This document shows, one piece after another, positions 9,262 to 17,926 of a stretch of DNA of 64,000 bases. This DNA comes from Fulvivirga ulvae (lineage in GTDB: Bacteria; Bacteroidota; Bacteroidia; Cytophagales; Cyclobacteriaceae). The position numbers and the translations under genes are program-made. Every line of letters begins with the position of its first letter. Position 1 is the stretch's first letter. The stretch spans positions 6,914,355 to 6,978,354 of the forward strand of contig NZ_CP089981.1 in the NCBI RefSeq assembly GCF_021389975.1, written 5' to 3'. The notes under the pieces were generated by a model. The model saw only the letters and a list, made by a program, of their open reading frames with translations. It was not told where the DNA came from and ran no database searches.

Positions 9262-9450
9262 GATTTTTTGTTGTTTAGTGATGATGTAAAAGTAGATTTC
9301 CTGCCGCTTGCCCTCCAGAGGAAAACACCTGAGAATCAAATAGGAAAAACCCTGAAAGCTGTTATAATTATCCTGTTTCTGGTGTTGTTGGTATTTTGTT
9401 GTTATTTCTCAGCTTAACTTGATGAAATGTTACACTAAAACAATTTTATC

Positions 9451-9939
9451 ATGCCAAACAAAAACACATTAGAAAAGGCTTTTGCACCAATAAATCTGAC
9501 TACAGCTAACGAAATAATTGGTACTTACAAGGCTATTAAAACTAAAATGGCCATGTCTTTCCTTGAACTTCCCGATGGTCTGTCGAGGGAGGATCTTGTC
9601 ACATTCAAGAAAGATATTAACGATTTCAATGGCTTTCTATTTGAAAAGGATGAAATCTTGAAAATGTTAAGGCCGGGTGTCACTCATTTGATAGTGGTTC
9701 TTGGGGCTCATCCTAAAGTAGATCCCCAATATTCACAATTTGGCAAGGGATCATTCACGGTCGTGGTGGCCGGATGTACTTCCGACACACCAGTGGGAGT
9801 AAAATCTGATGAATACGTTGCCGTTGAGCCAGCAAGTGAATACCCTCCAAGGGCAGTCGTCTCCAAACTGAAACGGGTCGAAGGCTTAAAAAGTAGAGAT
9901 GGTGCAGTGGAAAAATTAGTATTTAAGGTTAAAAAATAA
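9451..9939 (+). CDS. Protein of unknown function
   Basis: 162 residues, soluble, no signal peptide. Helical N-terminal half (ITEN-like repeats absent; TTANEIIGTYKAIKTKM) and a beta-rich segment HLIVVLGAHPKVDPQYSQFG. It precedes the membrane protein and two-component genes on the same strand but is separated by a gap without a promoter I can identify. Function unknown. Confidence 0.55.
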   Translation: MPNKNTLEKAFAPINLTTANEIIGTYKAIKTKMAMSFLELPDGLSREDLVTFKKDINDFNGFLFEKDEILKMLRPGVTHLIVVLGAHPKVDPQYSQFGKGSFTVVVAGCTSDTPVGVKSDEYVAVEPASEYPPRAVVSKLKRVEGLKSRDGAVEKLVFKVKK

Positions 9940-10005
9940 ATATTAAATTTATGTATCCAGGACATCATAAATAAAATATCCATTTGGAGCATCCTGCTAC
10001 CGGCT

Positions 10006-10608
10006 GTGGCAGGATGCTTCTTTTACACCAGGCTTACAGTTAAGTCTAGGCTGATACTACTTTTGGTTTTAGCAGCCTGTATTCCCCAATTGGCAAGGGC
10101 CTTTTTGGGGCGAATACCTGCTCTCAATATTTTTTATAATATTAATGTCGGATTAGAGCTTTTGATCTTGTACTTCTTTTTTAGAAGAAGTTACAGTACA
10201 ATCAGGAAACAACAAATCTTCAAAATATTAGGTGTTCTTTGTCTTTTGTTGGGAGTAATCTCTATCAGTTATTGGGGCGTTGAAAGCAAGTTCCTTACCG
10301 AATGGCTCTGTTTTAATAATCTTGTTTATACCTCCTGGATATTGTTGAGTGTATTGGACATTTATGAAAATGATGATCGTTTACTACGTACTCAAAGGTC
10401 ATATTTACTCTTTCTTCTGGGGTTATTTCTTTATACCTCATGTACTATGCTAATCTTTGGGTTGTGGCACTATATTATGGCTAACAGTGACAGTCTACTT
10501 AAAAATCTCTGGATTATACATGATGTATTCAACACCATTATGTATCTGGTATTTTTAATTGGCTTTTACAGTGACTATAGAAGGCAGACAAAACCCATAC
10601 GACCATGA
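10006..10608 (+). CDS. Multi-pass membrane protein beside a two-component system
   Basis: About 200 residues from a GTG at 10006, with about six hydrophobic segments. The same frame stays open upstream to 9940, and the sequence IINKISIWSILLP just before the GTG looks like genuine coding sequence of the first TM helix. No ATG, GTG or TTG occurs there, so the true start may be ATT/ATA (9973-9982) or a base may be missing near the ATG at 9951. It overlaps the kinase gene by four bases (ATGA), suggesting it is the sensory or accessory membrane component of that system. Confidence 0.65.
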   Translation: MAGCFFYTRLTVKSRLILLLVLAACIPQLARAFLGRIPALNIFYNINVGLELLILYFFFRRSYSTIRKQQIFKILGVLCLLLGVISISYWGVESKFLTEWLCFNNLVYTSWILLSVLDIYENDDRLLRTQRSYLLFLLGLFLYTSCTMLIFGLWHYIMANSDSLLKNLWIIHDVFNTIMYLVFLIGFYSDYRRQTKPIRP

Positions 10609-11408
10609 AAGAATTTCCTGTATCGGATATAGTTATTGCCATCACTGCTGGTTCATTATTGTTTTTTCTCCTATGCGCCTTTATTGTGGCATTCACACTT
10701 GTATTTATAAGAAAGCACCAACAACACAAATTTGAAAAGCAGCAAATTAAAGAGCAATTCTCAAAGAACCTGCTGGAGGCACAGCTTGAAATACGTGAAC
10801 AGACACTAAAACACATTGGATATGAGTTGCACGACAATCTTGGACAGATAGCCAGTCTGATAAAGATTAACCTGAGTATCATAGACTTGAATGCTAGAGA
10901 AAAAGCCGAAGAAAAGCTGGATGAGACAAAAAACTTAATTAGAAAGCTGATATCAGATATTAAAAGTCTCAGTGTTTCATTGAACAGTGATCATGTAGTT
11001 AATACAGGATTATTAGAGGGTCTGAAAGATGAAATAGAGCGTATTAAAAGGCTCGGACTACATAAGGTTTTGTTCGAGGGTGACGCAAAAAATGTACGGC
11101 TTGATCCCAATAAAACAATTATACTTTTTCGCATGTCCCAGGAAATACTGAATAATACACTCAAACATAGTGACGCAACTTGTATATCCGTTGGGGTTGC
11201 TCTATCTGGTAATTTTCTTAAATTAACTTTTAAAGACGACGGTGTTGGTTTTAATATTGATAAAGCTCTCAAAAGTGGAGGATCAGGCCTCATGAACCTG
11301 AAGACACGGGCTAAATTGATACGTGCAGACCTACAAATAAATAGCAGTGTCAACACCGGAACCGAAATAATAATTAACACCCCTCTGGCCAATGAAGCAG
11401 ACAATTAA
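10605..11408 (+). CDS. Sensor histidine kinase, HisKA_3 (NarX/DesK-like)
   Basis: 267 residues. One N-terminal TM helix (~10-32), a coiled-coil linker, then the HisKA_3 dimerisation box IGYELHDNLGQIASLIKINL with the phospho-His in ELHDNLGQ (~residue 75). The HATPase domain has EILNNTLKHS (N box), DDGVGF (G1) and SGLMNLKTRAKLI (G2). No extracellular sensor domain, so signal input probably comes from the membrane protein encoded just upstream. The 3' end overlaps the regulator gene by 17 bases. Confidence 0.9.
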   Translation: MKEFPVSDIVIAITAGSLLFFLLCAFIVAFTLVFIRKHQQHKFEKQQIKEQFSKNLLEAQLEIREQTLKHIGYELHDNLGQIASLIKINLSIIDLNAREKAEEKLDETKNLIRKLISDIKSLSVSLNSDHVVNTGLLEGLKDEIERIKRLGLHKVLFEGDAKNVRLDPNKTIILFRMSQEILNNTLKHSDATCISVGVALSGNFLKLTFKDDGVGFNIDKALKSGGSGLMNLKTRAKLIRADLQINSSVNTGTEIIINTPLANEADN

Positions 11409-12042
11409 GCTTGGTTTAGTAGATGACCACAAACTGTTCCGTGGTGGACTACGCAGTTTGATCGAATCCATTTCTGATATTTATGTTGTCGTCTTTGAAG
11501 CTGATAATGGTCTTGACCTGCAGCAAAAACTGGATAGCCAAGATCCTCCCGATATAATATTAATGGATGTTAATATGCCGGAAATGAACGGATTTGAGAC
11601 GGTGGAATGGCTTTCTCAACACTTTCCTGACATTCGCATTTTGGTTTTGAGTATGATCGAAAAGGAGGAGACAGTAGTAAAAATGCTAAAGCTGGGTATT
11701 AAAGGTTATCTATGCAAAGATGCCGAGCCAAGTGAATTTAAAGAAGCCCTAGCTTCGATTTATGCTAAAGGTTATTACTATACCGATTTTGTTACGGGTA
11801 AATTGATCCATTCCTTAAAAAATGAAGGCACGCAAAGCAATTTTTACGACATCAATGATAGAGAAAGAGAGTTCCTCAAACTCGCCTGTTCGGAAATGAC
11901 CTATAACCAGATTGCCGATCAGATGTGTCTCAGTCCTAAGACAGTAGACGGCTATCGAATGTCGCTTTTTGAGAAATTTAATATAAAAAGTAGAGTTGGA
12001 CTTGTCTTGTGGGCGATCAAAAATGGGGTGATTGAATATTGA
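11392..12042 (+). CDS. NarL/FixJ-family response regulator
   Basis: 216 residues. Receiver domain with DDH near the N terminus, phospho-Asp in IILMDVNMPEMNG (~56) and Lys in GYLCKDA (~106). The C terminus is a LuxR-type HTH (DIND-REREFLKLACSEMTYNQIADQM-CLSPKTVDGYR). It is co-transcribed with the kinase. Just 36 bases after its stop is an inverted repeat with the 7-2-7 spacing recognised by NarL-family proteins; this could be its own target site. Confidence 0.93.
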   Translation: MKQTIKLGLVDDHKLFRGGLRSLIESISDIYVVVFEADNGLDLQQKLDSQDPPDIILMDVNMPEMNGFETVEWLSQHFPDIRILVLSMIEKEETVVKMLKLGIKGYLCKDAEPSEFKEALASIYAKGYYYTDFVTGKLIHSLKNEGTQSNFYDINDREREFLKLACSEMTYNQIADQMCLSPKTVDGYRMSLFEKFNIKSRVGLVLWAIKNGVIEY

Positions 12043-12077
12043 TCATAACGTCAAATAACACAACACATGAACTCAAA

Positions 12078-12127
12078 AATACCCAAGGTTGGGTATTGAC
12101 AAAGTTGTTCTGCATTTACTAGCTTTA
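12078..12127 (+). promoter_or_regulatory. NarL-type 7-2-7 palindrome over a promoter
   Basis: TACCCAA-GG-TTGGGTA lies in AATACCCAAGGTTGGGTATT (12078-12097). The TTG at 12096-12098 is followed after 21 bases by TAGCTTTA (12120-12127), close to the Bacteroidota TTTG-N19-21-TAnnTTTG promoter. The same arrangement occurs at 42719-42767. The leader to the next gene (12335) is about 200 bases and contains no gene; a second possible core, TATTTTTG, is at 12278-12285. Confidence 0.5.
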
Positions 12128-12334
12128 AATTCCGCACGGAAACTGAAAAATGACCATTGCAAAGTAATTCGTACTGTTGGGAAAGTTCAGGAGGTTATTA
12201 TTAAGTGCGATGATTAGATTAAATGCACCTGATTGTCGTTGATTGTAAGCGATTATATATAGCTGAGAAACTGCTAATATTTTTGATGAATAATAAAAAT
12301 TTATTAATTTTTTTAATAAAAGCTACACTGGCCG

Positions 12335-13573
12335 ATGAGGTTCATATTCTTAGATACTAATAATTGGATACACCTTTCAAATGGTTTTAACATTTTGTCC
12401 AATAAGTATGATGAACTTCATTTGAAGGTTTTTGACATTATAGAAAGACGTACTTCTGATGGGAGCATAGTTTTTTTAATCAATGACATAGTGCTGGAAG
12501 AATGGAAAAGAAATAAGACCACAGTCGAAAGCCAAATCAAAAATATTAGAGATAAATATAACTCATACAGGAAGACGCTTAAAGCCATTAAGGGATTTAT
12601 TCAGGATGAGCCTAAGGAATTTTCTATGCTAGAGTCACTCTTGAAGAAGGCATATGAGGAGAAACTGAAAAAGCATAAGAACCACATTAAGAAAGTCGAA
12701 AAGTTCTTACTGGAACAAACGATTAAGATACCCATATCGGACAAGTGTAAAATTGAAGCAACCGACCTGGCACTCTTGAAAAAAGCTCCGTTTATCGGAG
12801 ATAAGAAAAACAGCATGGCTGATGCTGTGATTTTATTAAGCTCTATTGAATTTATTAATGAGAATCACAAGCATCCTTTACCTGAGGAGGTAAATGGTAA
12901 AGACTATTTCTTTCCAGAATCATTTTTCGTGTCCAGCAATAAGGGAGATTTTTCATCACCCGAACAAAAAGAAGTTATTCATCCAGATTTGGAACCTTTC
13001 TTGAACAAAACAAATACCGAATTTTACTTCACATTACGTCAACTTGTTGATTCACTGGAAGAACGGTTTCTATCTGATGATGAAGCACGCTTCCTAGAGC
13101 ACATAGATGAAAGGCTATTTTGTAAATTTTGTGACAGTATGAATTTTCCGACTGTTGAATTCTCTGAATACTTTGAAGTTGTTGATCCAAATAAGGAATT
13201 TATCGATGAAGATCAATTGGCCCTTCAATTTCCAGGTATCGATATTGAAACTGCAGCTCAAGATTCTCTAAAATCAATTATGACGAAAATAAGAACTGCT
13301 GAATGCACTGAGTGTGGTGCCGAATATATGGAATGTACTTGTGGTGAGCTGACACCCATAGACGAATACAATACCACTATAGAATGTGCTGCAGAATGTG
13401 GCAACATGCTGATTGTTCATGCAGACATTGATAGAAAAGGTTTCATTTATCAACAAGGGTATGAAGTTATTAAAGCACACAGATGCAATAACTGTGGGCA
13501 CCGCGTAACATCTGTAAACGAGGCTGGACTTTGTGAGGATTGTGAGGAATATGATAAAATAGTTAATAATTGA
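12335..13573 (+). CDS. PIN-domain nuclease with C-terminal zinc-binding motifs
   Basis: 412 residues. The N-terminal ~200 residues have the PIN acidic set: Asp7 in LDTNNW, Glu in VLEEWKR (~50), Asp in MADAVIL (~158) and SNKGDF (~200), as in the DUF4935 type of PIN-like RNases. A helical middle is followed by a cysteine-rich tail (CTECGAEYMECTCGE, CAAECGN, HRCNNCGHRVTS, LCEDCEEY), probably two or three zinc ribbons that could bind nucleic acid. Only 13 bases separate it from the HamA-like gene, so the three genes look like one operon. The PIN-HamA-HamB order is not part of the published minimal Hachiman system. Confidence 0.8.
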   Translation: MRFIFLDTNNWIHLSNGFNILSNKYDELHLKVFDIIERRTSDGSIVFLINDIVLEEWKRNKTTVESQIKNIRDKYNSYRKTLKAIKGFIQDEPKEFSMLESLLKKAYEEKLKKHKNHIKKVEKFLLEQTIKIPISDKCKIEATDLALLKKAPFIGDKKNSMADAVILLSSIEFINENHKHPLPEEVNGKDYFFPESFFVSSNKGDFSSPEQKEVIHPDLEPFLNKTNTEFYFTLRQLVDSLEERFLSDDEARFLEHIDERLFCKFCDSMNFPTVEFSEYFEVVDPNKEFIDEDQLALQFPGIDIETAAQDSLKSIMTKIRTAECTECGAEYMECTCGELTPIDEYNTTIECAAECGNMLIVHADIDRKGFIYQQGYEVIKAHRCNNCGHRVTSVNEAGLCEDCEEYDKIVNN

Positions 13574-13586
13574 TAATAATATACTA

Positions 13587-14480
13587 ATGAAAGAACTACT
13601 AAGTTCTACCGAACTACTGTTAAATCACATCTATTGGTTTCATCAGGATTTTGGTATTCAACCCCAAAAAGAGCATATTGGCTCTACTATTAACTGGACC
13701 GATATTAGCGACAGAACTCATGACTTCCTTACTGAGCTTATTACCACTGTAACTCACTGGGTCTATAACAAGCAGATTACAAAAGAAATAGTGAATGAGC
13801 GTCTTAAGGAAACTGGTGGAGACCACCAAAATGCTTACACATTCCTAACGACACAGGCGTTTTCAAAATTCCGCCCTGGACATCCCCAAGGACAGTTTGG
13901 TGAACTTCTATTATTTAACTTTATTCAATATTTCTTCAAAGCGGCACCTTTACTACGAAAGCAAAGAATTACCACTTCCATAGGCCATGAACGCTTTGGT
14001 GCAGATGCCATTCACTACAAAAAAGAAGGTGAGGATAATGTAATATATCTAGGTGAATCTAAATGTTATAGGAGTGATTATCAGTTTCGTAAAGCCTTTG
14101 AAACGTCACTGGATAGTATAGTTACCACTGTCACGAATTTCAATAAAGAATTAGAATTATACCTTTATGGCGACTTTATAGAACCAGAACTTGAAGGAAT
14201 TGCAAGGGATTACAAAGCTGGTAAGTTAAAAAACGTAAAATTTGAACTTATTTGTTTGGTAGCTTATAATGAAACAGAGAATATAAATGGAATGACTGAA
14301 ACTGAGATTAAGCAATCAATAAAAACCGTGATAGAAAATCGATGTAAAAGCTTGGGTAGGGAGTGCTTTGACGCTGTTGATGAAAAAATATTGAGGCGTA
14401 TAAATTACATCATTTTTCCCATTTGGAGTTTAGAGCAGTTATTAGATGCATTTCAACTCCGTGTCGGCTCTACAACATGA
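13587..14480 (+). CDS. hamA: Hachiman HamA-like nuclease (DUF1837)
   Basis: 297 residues. The segment GQFGELLLFNFI ... TTSIGHERFGADAIHYKKEG ... VIYLGESKCYRS matches the HamA/DUF1837 pattern: an alpha-helical GE motif, then Asp in GADAIH (~140) and the E-x-K of GESK (~158), which together form a PD-(D/E)XK active site. In Hachiman, HamA is the effector nuclease held in check by the HamB helicase, which releases it on phage DNA damage. The stop codon overlaps the start of the helicase gene (ATGA), as expected for a complex. The family call is from motif memory. Confidence 0.78.
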   Translation: MKELLSSTELLLNHIYWFHQDFGIQPQKEHIGSTINWTDISDRTHDFLTELITTVTHWVYNKQITKEIVNERLKETGGDHQNAYTFLTTQAFSKFRPGHPQGQFGELLLFNFIQYFFKAAPLLRKQRITTSIGHERFGADAIHYKKEGEDNVIYLGESKCYRSDYQFRKAFETSLDSIVTTVTNFNKELELYLYGDFIEPELEGIARDYKAGKLKNVKFELICLVAYNETENINGMTETEIKQSIKTVIENRCKSLGRECFDAVDEKILRRINYIIFPIWSLEQLLDAFQLRVGSTT

Positions 14481-16996
14481 AACTTAGTGAAGCACATAGC
14501 CAGGTAATTAGCGAACTACTCTCAATCGAACATAAGGCGATTGCAGACAAACTGGGTTTGGTCGAAACAAAGGGCAATAAGATAGATGATGCATTGATGA
14601 AACGATCTGTCGCCCTACTGGATGAGTTATCAAGGGACAGCGAAAACCGCAAGGTAGTAATTATTGCTGCTGCAATATTGTGGACGTACCGGGAAAATCA
14701 TTGGGAAGGCCTCAAAGATTTTCTTATCGTAACACTTTGCAGGGTTGGCTTTCCTCCCTCCTCCATAATGATAGATTCCGAATTCGATCAAAGAACCGGG
14801 AGATATGGCGGCACCAATAGCCTCATCGATCAATTCGCGATTACCATCCATCAATTAAATCATGAGATTTTCGTTGGCAACCGAAAATTCCTTGTCACCA
14901 ACTTCCAAAAATCCGTTTGGGATAAATTTGATATGGTTAAACTATTGGGCGTTTCGGCTCCCACCTCGGCCGGAAAGTCATTTATTATACTGCTAAAGTG
15001 TATTGATCTGATATTGAAAAATGGCGGAAGTATTATCTATATAGTACCAACCTTAAGTCTTGTGGCACAAGTTTCTGCTGACTTCAATTCCCAACTCAAG
15101 GCGTTTCAGCTTACCCGCTATAAAATTTGCACAACATACAACTCCGAAGATATTGAGCAGGATAGCGTATATATTTTAACCCAGGAAAAAGCGATTTCTG
15201 CTTTTTCACAAACTGAACAGCCATTCCAAAATGTAGCAGTTCTTGTAGTTGATGAAATCCAAAATATAGAAAAGGTGCCGTTTGAGGGAGATCAACGGGC
15301 AAAAACGCTCTATGACACGTTGATTGAATTCAGGCATTCAACCACAACTAACTTAACCATCCTCTCTGGTCCCAGGGTTGAGGGTTTAAAGCAACTTGGC
15401 GTTGAAATATTCGACGAACGAGAAGTTGACGAAGAAAAAACCAACGATTCTCCCGTTGCAAGTTTCACCTATGCTATATCCAAGAAAGGCAGCAGTTACT
15501 CCTTTAACCAATATTCGGATGTACTAACGAAGCCAAACCGGTTGACTATTACAAATTCTAATTTAATAAAAGGTTACGGTGGAGCACGGTACCAGAATGA
15601 TTTTATAGAGTATCTGTCAGCGTTTACCAACAATCTGGGCGAACAGTCGCGTAACATTATATTTTCCCCCACTACCTCACAAGCCAGAAATACGGCGGTG
15701 CAATTAGCTAAGCTAAAGGAACCAACAAAAGGCTTCCACGAGGTCGACAGCCTAGTCAACTACATCAAGGAAACTGTCCACAACGATTACGACATGTGCA
15801 GTACGATCCCTAAAGGAATTGTCTACCACCATGGCAAAACTCCATCACATGTTAGGGCTGTTGTGGAACACGCTATTCGCAATAAAACAATATCAAACGT
15901 AGTCTGTACGACAACACTTATGCAAGGAGTGAACTTACCAGCACAAAATGTAATCATGAGAAATCCTGATTTGGCAATTAGGGCAGAAAAGGGGGTAAAA
16001 CCAAAATTAACTGACTATGAGATTGCTAATTTAAGGGGCCGCGCCGGGCGACTGTTAAAAGATTTCATTGGAAGAACGTTTATTCTGGAAGAGAATTCAT
16101 TTGAACGGGCTTCCGAACAAGCCGAGCTATTCCCTGAAGCGGAAAAAATGCTTCGGTCCGGGTATGGTGAAAAATACAATCAATTTAAAAAGGAAATTCA
16201 AAAGGGCTTATCAGAAAATGTTGTCCAGAATGACAATAATAAAGAGTATGCATTTTTAATGACGTACATCCGTCAGAATATTCTTAGGCATAAAGAAAAC
16301 TCCTTCCAACGTTTGATGACCGTGGGCATTGATATAGGTGAAGATCGACTACAGGAAATTTACGACTACCTGCAGAACCAACTTTCCATTCCTCATGATC
16401 TGTGCTATAAAAACCGATATTGGGATCCTTTAGATCTTGATGCACTGTACCAAAGACGCAATCTCTATAATATCCCTACTGCTATAAACGAGATTAATAC
16501 TGAGCAAAAGCTGACTACTCTCCTTACACAAATTTTGAATGAATTTCCGCAGTATTATCAAAGGTATTTTAACGTTGCGGAAGGGCTACTCTATTCTGCT
16601 TGTATTACTGCGAAGGAGTGGATGAAAGAAACACCACTAAAGCAAATATTAAGTACAGCTTATTTCGACAATTCAAATAAAATAGATGACAGGATAGCGC
16701 TGATACAAAGGGATATCTCATATGGCCTACCTATGCTGCTCAAACCTATTTATGATATTAAGGCATCCGGGAACATGTTTCTGCGCTTTATAGAAATCGG
16801 TGCATATATGCCTATAACAAGAAAAATGATAGAGCTGAATATACCACGAGAAACGGCCATTAGCCTCAACAATCAATATTTCAGAAATTTTAATTTGAGT
16901 GATATCAATCAGCAAAACCAAATTATTAACCGGCTGCGAGAAGTTAAAGATGATGTGGATTACTGGCGGCGTATTCAGTTAGAAGCTGTTGTTTGA
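14477..16996 (+). CDS. hamB: Hachiman HamB-like DEAD/DEAH helicase
   Basis: 839 residues from the ATG at 14477, which overlaps the HamA stop; an in-frame ATG at 14423 would lie inside HamA and is unlikely. SF2 motifs in order: APTSAGKS (Walker A, ~161), VVDEIQNIE (Walker B, ~259), ILSGPR (motif III), VYHHGKTP and VCTTTLMQGVNLP (motifs IV-V), NLRGRAGR (motif VI, ~518). The Ski2-like order and size suit HamB. The ~300-residue C-terminal region after motif VI is helical. It should act as the DNA-sensing motor of the complex with HamA. Confidence 0.82.
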   Translation: MKLSEAHSQVISELLSIEHKAIADKLGLVETKGNKIDDALMKRSVALLDELSRDSENRKVVIIAAAILWTYRENHWEGLKDFLIVTLCRVGFPPSSIMIDSEFDQRTGRYGGTNSLIDQFAITIHQLNHEIFVGNRKFLVTNFQKSVWDKFDMVKLLGVSAPTSAGKSFIILLKCIDLILKNGGSIIYIVPTLSLVAQVSADFNSQLKAFQLTRYKICTTYNSEDIEQDSVYILTQEKAISAFSQTEQPFQNVAVLVVDEIQNIEKVPFEGDQRAKTLYDTLIEFRHSTTTNLTILSGPRVEGLKQLGVEIFDEREVDEEKTNDSPVASFTYAISKKGSSYSFNQYSDVLTKPNRLTITNSNLIKGYGGARYQNDFIEYLSAFTNNLGEQSRNIIFSPTTSQARNTAVQLAKLKEPTKGFHEVDSLVNYIKETVHNDYDMCSTIPKGIVYHHGKTPSHVRAVVEHAIRNKTISNVVCTTTLMQGVNLPAQNVIMRNPDLAIRAEKGVKPKLTDYEIANLRGRAGRLLKDFIGRTFILEENSFERASEQAELFPEAEKMLRSGYGEKYNQFKKEIQKGLSENVVQNDNNKEYAFLMTYIRQNILRHKENSFQRLMTVGIDIGEDRLQEIYDYLQNQLSIPHDLCYKNRYWDPLDLDALYQRRNLYNIPTAINEINTEQKLTTLLTQILNEFPQYYQRYFNVAEGLLYSACITAKEWMKETPLKQILSTAYFDNSNKIDDRIALIQRDISYGLPMLLKPIYDIKASGNMFLRFIEIGAYMPITRKMIELNIPRETAISLNNQYFRNFNLSDINQQNQIINRLREVKDDVDYWRRIQLEAVV

Positions 16997-17036
16997 TACT
17001 TAACAATACCAAGTAGCCCAAAACCAAACAAAAATA

Positions 17037-17867
17037 ATGACCGAAAAAAATGAATATTTAGAACAGCTAAATAAACTTCAGAATTACCACGATTTTGCCC
17101 TAGACATTTCAGAGGCAACCGCTGGTAAAAAGAATATTCCTTGGCATTTGGTCAGGGGACACCAGCTGTTCAATAGGTTAAACATGACCTGTTTGAGCGC
17201 CATACGCTTGATGCCCTATAATAGACAGTTTCCGACTGACAGGGTATTCTGGGATTTCTTTTCAATAGCCTCTTTAACGAGAAACTTCGTTGAAAATTAT
17301 TATGCTCTTTTTTATATCGCCGTCGATTCTATCGAGAGCCCCGAACGTGAATTCAGGCTGTTATTGCTAACCTTCCACCTGAACAATGAAAAGTACAAAT
17401 TCTTTAACGAATGCGACCCTTCTGATCCCCTTTTGAAGGATTTTGAGACGAATCTTCCCATAGACAAACAAAAACTCCAGGCCCATCCTTTCTTTAAAAA
17501 ATTGGATAAACAAAAGCAGAATGGTGTTCTGAAAGGAGTACGGGCAAAGTACCTTTCGAATGACGAAATAGCTAAACGTATAGGCCATGATACTAGTGAA
17601 TTTAAGCCGTTATATAGATTCTTCTCAAATCAAGTTCATTCTACTCCGTGGGCATTTTACACGCAGTCTAATATACGTGGAAGAGGCCTTGAAAATGAAG
17701 TAGAGCTGGCATATACCACCACGGCTATACAATTAATTACTAAATACTTAATGGCAGCAATTCTGGACATGACGGCATTGTTTCCTGAGTGTCTTGATTT
17801 GATCGATAAAAGGAAGCTAAAGACTATTACTGCCGATTTCAAACGTTTTTCAACTGCAGAGCTATGA
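17037..17867 (+). CDS. DUF5677-like helical protein in the defence operon
   Basis: 276 residues, all-helical, soluble. The pattern SIASLTRNFVENYYALFYI ... YRFFSNQVHSTPW ... resembles DUF5677-type proteins (R-N-x-x-E in one helix and S-x-x-V-H-S in a later one), a HEPN-like arrangement seen in defence islands. I am not certain of the family. It lies 40 bases after the helicase stop and 59 bases before the SF1 helicase, on the same strand, so it is likely part of the same transcription unit. Confidence 0.55.
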   Translation: MTEKNEYLEQLNKLQNYHDFALDISEATAGKKNIPWHLVRGHQLFNRLNMTCLSAIRLMPYNRQFPTDRVFWDFFSIASLTRNFVENYYALFYIAVDSIESPEREFRLLLLTFHLNNEKYKFFNECDPSDPLLKDFETNLPIDKQKLQAHPFFKKLDKQKQNGVLKGVRAKYLSNDEIAKRIGHDTSEFKPLYRFFSNQVHSTPWAFYTQSNIRGRGLENEVELAYTTTAIQLITKYLMAAILDMTALFPECLDLIDKRKLKTITADFKRFSTAEL

Positions 17868-17926
17868 GAAAAAAACTTCAAGATTTTGACTGGCATGTTC
17901 ACACGTTAATGGTGGAGGATTAATAC

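Noticed and set aside
12078..12097. The 7-2-7 palindrome as a terminator of the NarL-type gene
   Set aside because: No T-run follows, arms overlap a well-spaced promoter, and the same sequence recurs upstream of another operon.
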